Below, piece by piece: positions 1 to 4,756 of a stretch of 7,816 bases of DNA (its first letter is position 1; every line of letters begins with the position of its first letter). Source of the stretch: Meridianimarinicoccus sp044221805 (GTDB lineage Bacteria; Pseudomonadota; Alphaproteobacteria; Rhodobacterales; Rhodobacteraceae); NCBI GenBank assembly GCA_044221805.1, contig JBGAOK010000127.1:1-7816 (forward strand), in the 5' to 3' direction. A model generated the notes under the pieces. That model did not search any database. It saw nothing but the letters and a program-made list of their open reading frames with translations, and was not told the DNA's origin. Both the position numbers and the translations under genes were made by a program.

Positions 1-116
1 AGAAACCGCCTTCCAGGACGGGTTTGCATCCTTTTGCTGCCAAACAGGCAAGCAATTCGCCTAATTATTCATCTCGAATCACGCGTCAGGGCAGAAACGC
101 CAGAAACCGCCCAAAA

Positions 117-140
117 GGGCGCCGGTCGAAACCGGCGCCC
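117..140 (-). terminator. Intrinsic terminator downstream of the DUF465 gene
   Basis: A perfect 10-bp stem (GGGCGCCGGT paired with ACCGGCGCCC) closes a 4-nt loop that reads TTCG on the minus strand. It is followed on that strand directly by TTTT. It begins about 50 nt past the DUF465 stop codon, the right place and orientation to end that transcript. The T-run is short, but stem strength and tetraloop fit an intrinsic terminator. Upstream of it, positions 1-116 hold no gene I can support, only a weak bulged inverted repeat around 33-56 (TTGCTGCC / GGCAAGCAA). Confidence 0.75.
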
Positions 141-191
141 CAAAGACTCACCTGAAATCCAGCTTCGAGCCACGTCCGGACAGAGGGATGC

Positions 192-443
192 TCAGACCGA
201 GCCGGCAGGTGCACGCAACAGGCGGGCGATCTCGTCCTTCAGGACCATGCGCTCCTTGCGCAGGCGCTGCATCTCGGCGTCGGAGACTGGCTCTACATCG
301 GTCTCGGTCCGATGCACGGCACGGTTCATCTCGTGATACTCGTCCATCAGTCGGGCCGCATGGGCGTTGGTCTGCCGCAGGGTCTGCAGGACTTCGGCCT
401 CGGCCGGAAACTCTTCGGCCAGTTCGTGGGGAACGTGGGACAT
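192..443 (-). CDS. YdcH family small protein (DUF465)
   Basis: An 83-residue charged, helical protein of the DUF465/YdcH family, whose molecular role is not established. The family is normally about 60-80 aa and shows a helical hairpin with a basic segment followed by LKDEIA-LL near the C-terminus; here RLRKERMVLKDEIARLL occupies about residues 60-76. No signal peptide, membrane segment or cysteine is visible. The ATG at 441-443 is supported by a full AGGAGG Shine-Dalgarno (plus positions 453-458) 9 nt upstream. It lies 204 bp behind yebC on the same strand but has its own promoter-like region with an FNR-type dyad (510-523) and its own terminator (117-140), so it is probably monocistronic. 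What it does is unknown; the upstream dyad suggests control by oxygen, redox or nitric oxide rather than constitutive expression. Confidence 0.85.
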   Translation of the reverse strand: MSHVPHELAEEFPAEAEVLQTLRQTNAHAARLMDEYHEMNRAVHRTETDVEPVSDAEMQRLRKERMVLKDEIARLLRAPAGSV

Positions 444-481
444 GGGGATGTGCCTCCTCTCTTTGCTCTTTTCGGCATCCG

Positions 482-523
482 ATGCTAGGCTGGGCGGTCA
501 TCGCCCACCTTGACCAAGGTCAA
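482..523 (-). promoter_or_regulatory. Candidate class II FNR-family promoter for the DUF465 gene
   Basis: Minus strand reads TTGAC-CTTG-GTCAA (510-523), a perfect dyad matching the FNR/FnrL/DNR-type box TTGAY-N4-RTCAA. A -10-like hexamer TAGCAT (482-487, 4 of 6 to TATAAT) lies downstream. The distance from the dyad centre (516.5) to the first base of the -10 is 29.5 bp, exactly that of class II FNR promoters, where the dyad is centred at -41.5. No -35 hexamer sits at the normal spacing, as expected when an activator replaces it. The inferred start is near 475, giving an untranslated leader of about 32 nt that includes the AGGAGG. The dyad and spacing are seen directly; the regulator is inferred. 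NnrR/DNR-type paralogues recognise similar boxes, so oxygen and NO sensing cannot be told apart here. Confidence 0.6.
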
Positions 524-647
524 TCGGCGGCGCCCGCTTCCGCCATTCCCGACGGATCCGGCCGCCACGGAACCAGAGGCGCGGGCGCGCCCCCGGAACC
601 GCCGGGGCACCATCCCGGGTGGTCCGGCAGGCGCGGCCGCCGGGCGG

Positions 648-1388
648 TCAGAGGGCGGCCATCACGGTGTCGGAGACCTCGAAGTTGGCGGTGACGTGCT
701 GGACGTCGTCATCGTCCTCAAGCGCCTCGATCAGCTTGAACAGCTTCTGGGCGCCGTCCAGGTCCAGTTCGGTGGTGGTCCGGGGCTTCCAGATCAGCCT
801 GGTGCTCTCGCTCTCGCCCAGAACCGCTTCCAGCGCGGCCGAGACCTCGTTCAGATCCTCGTCGCCGCAATAGATGACGTGGCCCTCGGTGCTGCTCTCG
901 ACATCCTCGGCGCCGGCCTCGATCGCGGCTTCCATCACGGTGTCGGCATTGCCGGCCTTGGCGGGATAGACGATCTCGCCCTTGCGCTCGAACATGAAGG
1001 ACACCGACCCGGTCTCGCCCAGGTTGCCGCCATGCTTGCCGAACAGCGACCGCACGTTGCTGGCGGTGCGGTTGCGGTTGTCGGTCATCGCCTCGACGAT
1101 CACGGCAACCCCGCCGGGGCCATAGCCCTCGTAGCGGATTTCGTCATAGGTGTCCGCGTCGCCGCCGATCGCCTTGCTGATCGCGCGCTCGATCACGTCC
1201 TTCGGCATCGAGTTCGCCTTGGCTTCCTTGACCGCGAGGCGCAACCGCGGGTTCTTCTCGGGATCCGGGTCGCCCATCTTGGCGGCCACGGTGATCTCCT
1301 TGGAATACTTCGAGAACAGCTTGGACCGCGCGGCGTCCTGGCGGCCCTTGCGGTGCTGGATGTTTGCCCATTTGGAATGGCCCGCCAT
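648..1388 (-). CDS. yebC: YebC/PmpR family DNA-binding regulator or translation factor
   Basis: A 246-aa cytoplasmic protein of the YebC/PmpR/TACO1 family, of normal length. Diagnostic segments in order are: the N-terminal MAGHSKWANIQHRKG block (1-15); YEGYGPGGVA (86-95); MTDNRNRT (101-108); GGNLGETGSVSFMF (120-133); and the acidic DDDDVQHVTANFEV segment near the C-terminus (about 225-238). Family members have been described as transcriptional regulators, and more recently some have been implicated in relieving ribosome stalling at proline-rich stretches; the sequence does not say which role applies. The ATG at 1386-1388 follows a strong purine-rich Shine-Dalgarno (AAGGAAGGGGG, about 1393-1403). 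A sigma-70 type promoter lies just upstream (1423-1451). In many proteobacteria yebC precedes ruvC; here the next gene on the strand is DUF465, 204 bp away. I see no clear terminator directly after it. Confidence 0.95.
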   Translation of the reverse strand: MAGHSKWANIQHRKGRQDAARSKLFSKYSKEITVAAKMGDPDPEKNPRLRLAVKEAKANSMPKDVIERAISKAIGGDADTYDEIRYEGYGPGGVAVIVEAMTDNRNRTASNVRSLFGKHGGNLGETGSVSFMFERKGEIVYPAKAGNADTVMEAAIEAGAEDVESSTEGHVIYCGDEDLNEVSAALEAVLGESESTRLIWKPRTTTELDLDGAQKLFKLIEALEDDDDVQHVTANFEVSDTVMAAL

Positions 1389-1422
1389 GCGTCCCCCTTC
1401 CTTTGAAATTCAGCGACGCGCC

Positions 1423-1451
1423 TCTATAGGCAGCAGCGCGCGGAGCCGCAA
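1423..1451 (-). promoter_or_regulatory. Sigma-70 type promoter of yebC
   Basis: On the minus strand TTGCGG (1446-1451) is followed after exactly 17 nt by TATAGA (1423-1428). The hexamers match the consensus at 4 of 6 and 5 of 6. The predicted transcript start is near 1416, giving a leader of about 28 nt that contains the yebC Shine-Dalgarno. This is a prediction from motif and spacing only. Confidence 0.55.
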
Positions 1452-1690
1452 GTTCCCGTCCCCACCCGGCGGACCGCCGGTGGTCTGCAAGCGGAGGGCA
1501 ACCGGCCGCAGCCACGATTCGTCCCGCTTGATGTCGTTCGGGTCCCGCCCCAGCAGACCGCCCCGTCGCGGCCGGACTTCGCTTCCTGACTTCCATTCGG
1601 GCCTACACGAGCGCCGGAACTGCACAAATTGCGAGCGCCAGACGCATCCGGACGGCCATGGCAACCATGGACAGGACGCCACAGAAACGT

Positions 1691-1744
1691 GATTAATGAT
1701 TTGAAATCTTATGGTTAATCAGATGTTCACAGGTTATTCGTGAA
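1691..1744. promoter_or_regulatory. AT-rich cluster of inverted repeats with a CtrA-like half-site
   Basis: In a GC-rich window this stretch is AT-rich and packed with dyads: GATTAA (1691-1696) with TTAATC (1715-1720); the 11-bp GATTT-G-AAATC (1698-1708); and TTCAC-N9-GTGAA (1726-1744). Positions 1711-1718 read TTAACCAT on the minus strand, identical to the half-site reported for the alphaproteobacterial regulator CtrA. It lies roughly 90-145 bp upstream of the predicted start of the first VPLPA-CTERM gene. Which protein binds is inference. Confidence 0.4.
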
Positions 1745-1768
1745 TCCCGCCGTGCGTTCCGGATCCCA

Positions 1769-1795
1769 GGGTCGAAGATCCGCCGGAATCGACCC
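1769..1795. promoter_or_regulatory. Candidate operator dyad upstream of the -35 of the first VPLPA-CTERM gene
   Basis: Perfect 7-bp arms GGGTCGA (1769-1775) and TCGACCC (1789-1795) are separated by 13 nt. A second, interleaved inverted repeat uses TTCCGG (1757-1762) and CCGGAA (1783-1788). The dyad ends 5 bp before the predicted -35 hexamer, a usual place for an activator or repressor. I recognise no specific regulator. Confidence 0.3.
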
Positions 1796-1800
1796 CAGCA

Positions 1801-1829
1801 TTGACCTGCAAGCCAAAATAGACCATAAG
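1801..1829 (+). promoter_or_regulatory. Sigma-70 type promoter of the first VPLPA-CTERM gene
   Basis: TTGACC (1801-1806) is followed after 17 nt by CATAAG (1824-1829), matching the consensus at 5 of 6 and 4 of 6. The predicted start is near 1836. An AGTTAACT palindrome (1839-1846) sits just after it, and a comparable GGTTAACC follows the second gene's promoter at a similar distance. Confidence 0.5.
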
Positions 1830-1861
1830 AACCGAAGGAGTTAACTGAGGGTGACACCGTT

Positions 1862-2410
1862 ATGAATACCATGATCAAGTCCGGCGTCTTCGCCGCCGCC
1901 ATGCTCGCAGGCAGCCTTGCCTCGGCCGGGACTGTTATTTTCGACCCCAACAATCCGCCGCCGTCGGGTGGCAACACGATCATCACGACCGACCTCTACG
2001 GCCCGGCGCTGAGTGTTGCCCTGACGCAGACGCTGCTGCCGGGTGACAGCTACGAGTACCGGTTCACGTTCTCGAAGTCCCTGCGGATCAGCGACATCGC
2101 CCTGTCGGCCACCGGCACGGCAAGCAACGTCGCCAACGTCGAGTTCGGCCCGACCTCGGCCACCACGATGGTCTTCACCACGATCGTGCCGACCGGCACC
2201 CAGTCCTTCGGCGGCGCAAGCCTGCCGGGCGGAACCTACGCCAAGGGCAGCACGTTCAGCATCTTCTGGGAAGATGGCATCGACGCGCCGGTGAGCATCA
2301 CCGCGTCGTTCGTCACTTCGACCATTCCCGTCCCGGCCGCGCTTCCGCTGCTGGCCGGTGCGCTTGGTGCCCTGGGCCTCGCCCGTCGCAAGACCAAGAA
2401 AGCAGCCTGA
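1862..2410 (+). CDS. VPLPA-CTERM sorting domain protein, copy 1
   Basis: A 182-aa secreted protein of unknown function. Residues 1-22 form a signal peptide (MNTMIKSGVF, hydrophobic core, likely cleavage after ASA). Residues 23-154 are a mature domain with no cysteine and one tryptophan (W136), predicted to be beta-rich from its alternating Thr/Val/Ser pattern. Residues 155-182 are a VPLPA-CTERM tail: IPVPAALP, a short hydrophobic helix, then a basic ARRKTKK end. In Rhodobacterales such tails are known as substrates of exosortase D (XrtD), which processes proteins at the cell envelope; no exosortase gene is in this window. The ATG at 1862 has GAGGG (1847-1851) 10 nt upstream; a better AAGGAG (1835-1840) is too far for it but fits a 4-codon mini-ORF starting GTG at 1851. 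The next gene is a full-length paralogue. The recognition motif is IPVPA rather than VPLPA, a conservative deviation. Confidence 0.85.
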   Translation: MNTMIKSGVFAAAMLAGSLASAGTVIFDPNNPPPSGGNTIITTDLYGPALSVALTQTLLPGDSYEYRFTFSKSLRISDIALSATGTASNVANVEFGPTSATTMVFTTIVPTGTQSFGGASLPGGTYAKGSTFSIFWEDGIDAPVSITASFVTSTIPVPAALPLLAGALGALGLARRKTKKAA

Positions 2411-2439
2411 GTCGTCCCATCGCGACGACGGTTTTTTTG

Positions 2440-2460
2440 GGGGGCCTTCGGGCCCCCTTT
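2440..2460 (+). terminator. Intrinsic terminator after VPLPA-CTERM copy 1
   Basis: GGGGGCC (2440-2446), loop TTCG, GGCCCCC (2451-2457), then TTTCGTTT. The loop is the very stable C(UUCG)G type. It lies 29 nt past the stop codon and separates the two paralogues into independent transcripts. The upstream T-run (2432-2438) does not make it work in reverse, because the minus strand reads A-run after the stem. Confidence 0.85.
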
Positions 2461-2503
2461 CGTTTGCGCGGATGCGGTGGGGACAATCCGGCCTGCCGTC
2501 CGC

Positions 2504-2511
2504 CTGGTTAA
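2504..2511 (-). promoter_or_regulatory. CtrA-like half-site (7 of 8) upstream of VPLPA-CTERM copy 2
   Basis: Minus strand reads TTAACCAG, one base from TTAACCAT. The octamer TGGTTAAT spanning it (2505-2512) occurs identically upstream of the first paralogue (1712-1719). Binding by CtrA is inferred only from the match. Confidence 0.3.
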
Positions 2512-2575
2512 TGCACCGGATTCGTGCAGGCAGCCAGGCCGGCGGCGTTTTCGAACCCCGATACCGTCTTCCCGC

Positions 2576-2605
2576 TTGACGAACTTCCCTTCAATGAGAA
2601 ATAAC
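2576..2605 (+). promoter_or_regulatory. Sigma-70 type promoter of VPLPA-CTERM copy 2
   Basis: TTGACG (2576-2581), 18 nt spacer, AATAAC (2600-2605), each close to consensus (5 of 6 and 4 of 6). The predicted start is about 2612, directly at the GGTTAACC palindrome (2613-2620), giving a leader of about 23 nt. Confidence 0.5.
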
Positions 2606-2614
2606 AGGGTGGGG

Positions 2615-2622
2615 TTAACCAT
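2615..2622 (+). promoter_or_regulatory. CtrA-like half-site TTAACCAT at the start of VPLPA-CTERM copy 2 transcript
   Basis: An exact TTAACCAT, the half-site reported for CtrA, embedded in the palindrome GGTTAACC (2613-2620). If the promoter at 2576-2605 is right, the site lies at about +3 to +11, a position that would favour repression. Assignment to CtrA is inference; only the word and its location are seen. Confidence 0.4.
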
Positions 2623-2634
2623 GGGTGCGCTTAG

Positions 2635-3186
2635 ATGAAACGATTCGTAACTGCATTGGCGACCGTTGCCAGCTTCGCGCTGGCATCCGCCGCTTCCGCC
2701 GCCGTCGTGATTGACGATGGCTCGACGCCGAACCCGACCAACCACGTCGTCACCGCCAACATCTATGCCGGTGTGACCGTGACGCTGACGCAGGTTCTGG
2801 CCAGGGGCGACACCGCCCAGTACGTCTACACCGCGCTCGAGCGCCTGCGCTTCAGCGACATCGCGGTGTCGGGCACTGACTCGCGCAGCGGCAACGCGCT
2901 GAAGACGATCAAGTACGGCCTGAACTTCCCGCCGTCGACCGGCTTCCCGACGATCGTGGTGATCTCCGGAACCACCGCATTCGGTGGCGGCTCGCTGCCC
3001 GGTGGCTTCATGAACGCCGGCGATACGCTGACGATCTACTGGGAGAACGGCAACGTCGGCCAGGTTCCCGTGACCGCGAACTTCAGCACCAGCCAGGTGC
3101 CGCTTCCGGCCGCTCTGCCGCTGCTTGCGGGTGCTGTTGCCGCGCTTGGCATCGCGCGTCGCCGCAAGGTGTCGACCGAGGCCTGA
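2635..3186 (+). CDS. VPLPA-CTERM sorting domain protein, copy 2
   Basis: A 183-aa paralogue of the preceding gene, function unknown. It has a signal peptide at 1-22 (MKRFVTALAT, hydrophobic core, ending ASA), a cysteine-free domain at 23-154 with a single tryptophan (W136), and a canonical tail from 155: VPLPAALPLLAG, hydrophobic stretch, basic ARRRK. From residue 111 on, it aligns with copy 1 without gaps: FGG at 116-118, SLPGG at 120-124, W136-E137, and PAALPLLAG from 158. Earlier shared landmarks are LTQ-x-L, GD, and LR-x-SDIA-S. It is likely exported by Sec and then processed by exosortase XrtD. The ATG at 2635 lacks a good Shine-Dalgarno; a 5-codon ORF from ATG 2621 ends in TGA overlapping this ATG (ATGA), so translation may be coupled. 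It has its own promoter and terminator, so the two paralogues can be regulated separately. Confidence 0.85.
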   Translation: MKRFVTALATVASFALASAASAAVVIDDGSTPNPTNHVVTANIYAGVTVTLTQVLARGDTAQYVYTALERLRFSDIAVSGTDSRSGNALKTIKYGLNFPPSTGFPTIVVISGTTAFGGGSLPGGFMNAGDTLTIYWENGNVGQVPVTANFSTSQVPLPAALPLLAGAVAALGIARRRKVSTEA

Positions 3187-3209
3187 TCGGTCTCGCATTG
3201 ACGATCAGA

Positions 3210-3229
3210 GGGGCCTCCGGGCCCCTTTT
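3210..3229 (+). terminator. Intrinsic terminator after VPLPA-CTERM copy 2
   Basis: GGGGCC (3210-3215), loop TCCG, GGCCCC (3220-3225), then TTTTGCTTTT. It sits 23 nt after the stop codon. The next gene is convergent (minus strand, ending at 3304). The minus strand has no T-run after this stem, so it probably works in the plus direction only. Confidence 0.85.
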
Positions 3230-3259
3230 GCTTTTCCGGCTGCCTTTTGCCTTTCCGGC
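3224..3259. repeat. Short direct repeat beside the terminator
   Basis: A 17-bp word CCTTTTGCTTTTCCGGC (3224-3240) recurs at 3243-3259 with one mismatch (period 19). A 12-bp part (TTGCCTTTCCGG) appears again at 3357-3368 inside the end of the phosphoesterase gene. It is likely local slippage; no function is evident. Confidence 0.45.
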
Positions 3260-3303
3260 ACCCGGTGTCGCGGCAATGGTCTCGCCAGGGTTGGTGGCGC
3301 CCT

Positions 3304-4116
3304 TCAGCTGGGCAAGGGATTCAGCCGTCCGCCCTGTCTGATCGGCACAAGGCCTGTTGCCTTTCCGGTCCGGTCATCAGTCTCGACCAGAGCGCCGCAC
3401 AGGGTTGCCGGCCCTTCGGCCGGCACGAAGCGCCCCTTGCTCATCCCGGTAATGAACCGGCGCATCGGCTCGGCCTTGTCCATCCCGATGATCGAGTCGA
3501 AGTCGCCGCACATGCCGGCATCGCTGAGGTAGCCGGTTCCGCCGGGCAGGATCTGCGCATCGGCTGTCGGCACATGGGTGTGCGTCCCCACCACGAGCGA
3601 GGCGCGCCCGTCGCAGCAATGCCCGATCGCCATCTTCTCGGAGGTCGCCTCGGCATGGATCTCGGTCACGATCGCCTGCGCCATCCCACCCAGCGGATGC
3701 GCCTTCAGCACCGGCTCCAGCGCCGAGAACGGATCGTCGAAGGGGCGCTTCATGAAGACCTGCCCCAGCACCACCACCACCAGCACCTTGCGCCCGTCCG
3801 GCAGGGCGAACAGGCGGTGCCCGTGGCCCGGCGCGCCCCTGGCATAGTTCAGCGGCCGCAGCAGCCGGGGTTCGCGCTCGATGAAGCTCAGCATGTCGCG
3901 CTGGTCGAAGGCGTGGTCGCCCAGGGTCACCACGTCGGCCCCGGCCTTCAGCAGTCCCAGTGCGTGCTCGGGCGACAGGCCTGCCCCTGCGGTGGCGTTC
4001 TCGCCGTTGACGATGACGAAATCGGCACGGTGGTCGCTGCGCAGGGCCGCCAGACGTTCGGTGAGCGCCGCCCGTCCGGACCGTCCCACCACGTCGCCAA
4101 GGAATAGCACTCTCAT
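3304..4116 (-). CDS. TIGR00282/YmdB-like metallophosphoesterase
   Basis: A 270-aa cytoplasmic dimetal phosphoesterase of the TIGR00282/YmdB family; the Bacillus homologue hydrolyses 2',3'-cyclic nucleotides, and the physiological role in alphaproteobacteria is unclear. Length is normal. Motifs in order: GDVVGRSGR (D8), VNGENA (E39, N40), LGDHAFD (D67, H68), LRPLNYARGAPG (87-97), HAEATSEK (H154), GTHTHVPTAD (H179, H181), and GTGYLSDAGMCG (193-204). These match the metal-binding positions of YmdB, except that residue 67 is Asp where the family block is usually GNH. It is the last gene of the mgtE-cyclo-ligase-phosphoesterase run, 49 bp after the cyclo-ligase, and has only a modest AGG Shine-Dalgarno before ATG 4116. 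Convergent with VPLPA-CTERM copy 2; no minus-strand terminator is obvious. Confidence 0.9.
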   Translation of the reverse strand: MRVLFLGDVVGRSGRAALTERLAALRSDHRADFVIVNGENATAGAGLSPEHALGLLKAGADVVTLGDHAFDQRDMLSFIEREPRLLRPLNYARGAPGHGHRLFALPDGRKVLVVVVLGQVFMKRPFDDPFSALEPVLKAHPLGGMAQAIVTEIHAEATSEKMAIGHCCDGRASLVVGTHTHVPTADAQILPGGTGYLSDAGMCGDFDSIIGMDKAEPMRRFITGMSKGRFVPAEGPATLCGALVETDDRTGKATGLVPIRQGGRLNPLPS

Positions 4117-4165
4117 GGTTCTTGCCTAGGCGGCGCGTCCGGCGCGGGCAAGTCCCTTTTCGCGC

Positions 4166-4756
4166 TCAGGCGGCGCGGAACCAGCGCAGCCCGGCCTCGG
4201 TCGCCACCGCGTCCAGCCGCTGGTCGTTGGCGTCATGGGGCAGCGCCGGATCGTGCTGCGCGGCATAGGCGAAGCCGATCGCCAGCACCCTCCCCGCCGC
4301 CCTGAGCGCCTGCAGCGTCCGGTCATAGAAGCCGCCGCCATAGCCCAGCCGCCGCCCCGCGCCGTCGAAGGCCAGCAGCGGCACGATGACCAGGTCGGGC
4401 ACCAGATCGGGCCCCACCTCCGGTTTGTCTGTGGGGACCCTGACCCCGAAGGCGCCGACGGTCAGCGCCGCGCCGGGGTGCCAGCGCCGGAAGACCAGCG
4501 GCTGGTCCGGCGCCACCACCACCGGCAGGCAGACTGGGCTGTGCGCCGCCCAGGCGGTCATCACCGGCAGCGGGTCGATCTCGGACCGGATCGGCATGTA
4601 GCCCCCCAGCACCCGGCCCCTGTAGGGCGCCAGCCCCGCCAGCAGGGCGGCGACGGCGGGCGCCGGGTCGACGCAGGCCCGGGCCGCCTGCCGCCGGTCC
4701 CGGGCGGCGGCGCGGGCCGCAGCCTTGCGCGGGGCAAGGTCGTCCGGGCCGGTCAT
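4166..4756 (-). CDS. 5-formyltetrahydrofolate cyclo-ligase
   Basis: A 196-aa cytoplasmic enzyme that uses ATP to convert 5-formyltetrahydrofolate to 5,10-methenyltetrahydrofolate, returning a dead-end folate to the one-carbon pool. The basic N-terminus (RKAAARAAARDRRQAAR) is usual for the family. YMPIRSEID (53-61) is the substrate-side motif; DLVIVPLLAFD (121-131) runs into GYGGGFYDR (138-146), the ATP/Mg2+-binding signature; LPHDANDQRLDAVATE (172-187) is the conserved C-terminal segment. Length is normal and no key residue is missing. Its ATG (4754-4756) overlaps the mgtE stop codon as ATGA, so it is translationally coupled to mgtE in an intact operon. Because mgtE is disrupted upstream, ribosomes would stop about 480 nt before this start, and coupled expression may be reduced unless it has internal initiation. 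Confidence 0.95.
   Translation of the reverse strand: MTGPDDLAPRKAAARAAARDRRQAARACVDPAPAVAALLAGLAPYRGRVLGGYMPIRSEIDPLPVMTAWAAHSPVCLPVVVAPDQPLVFRRWHPGAALTVGAFGVRVPTDKPEVGPDLVPDLVIVPLLAFDGAGRRLGYGGGFYDRTLQALRAAGRVLAIGFAYAAQHDPALPHDANDQRLDAVATEAGLRWFRAA

Larger units (their letters stand above)
1389..1861. other. Intergenic region between yebC and the first VPLPA-CTERM gene
   Basis: This 473-bp divergent intergenic stretch has two parts. Positions 1389-1680 are GC-rich and contain the yebC leader and promoter; open frames here show no recognisable protein family and overlap that promoter. Positions 1685-1861 are markedly AT-richer and hold the control region of the first VPLPA-CTERM gene: a TTAACCAT word, several inverted repeats (1691-1720, 1726-1744, 1769-1795), and a promoter at 1801-1829. 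I found no tRNA or recognisable small RNA in it. Confidence 0.6.

Noticed and set aside
591..607. CCCCGG/CCGGGG hairpin after yebC as a terminator
   Set aside because: The stem is only 6 bp with a 5-nt loop and no T-run on either strand; such hairpins are common by chance at this GC content.
510..1406. Long plus-strand open frame opposite yebC
   Set aside because: It is the antisense shadow of yebC; high GC keeps opposite frames open. The yebC frame has full family motifs.
1656..1670. Two CCATGG words spaced closely
   Set aside because: Short palindromes of this kind occur by chance; no further symmetry or repeat supports a site.
1410..1682. 90-codon minus-strand open frame between yebC and the VPLPA-CTERM gene
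   Set aside because: It shows no recognisable family, is Arg/Pro/Gly/Trp-rich as expected of random GC-rich frames, lacks a good ribosome binding site, and overlaps the yebC promoter.
3400..3425. GCCGGCC hairpin inside the phosphoesterase gene
   Set aside because: It lies in conserved-length coding sequence without a T-run; a by-product of GC-rich codons.
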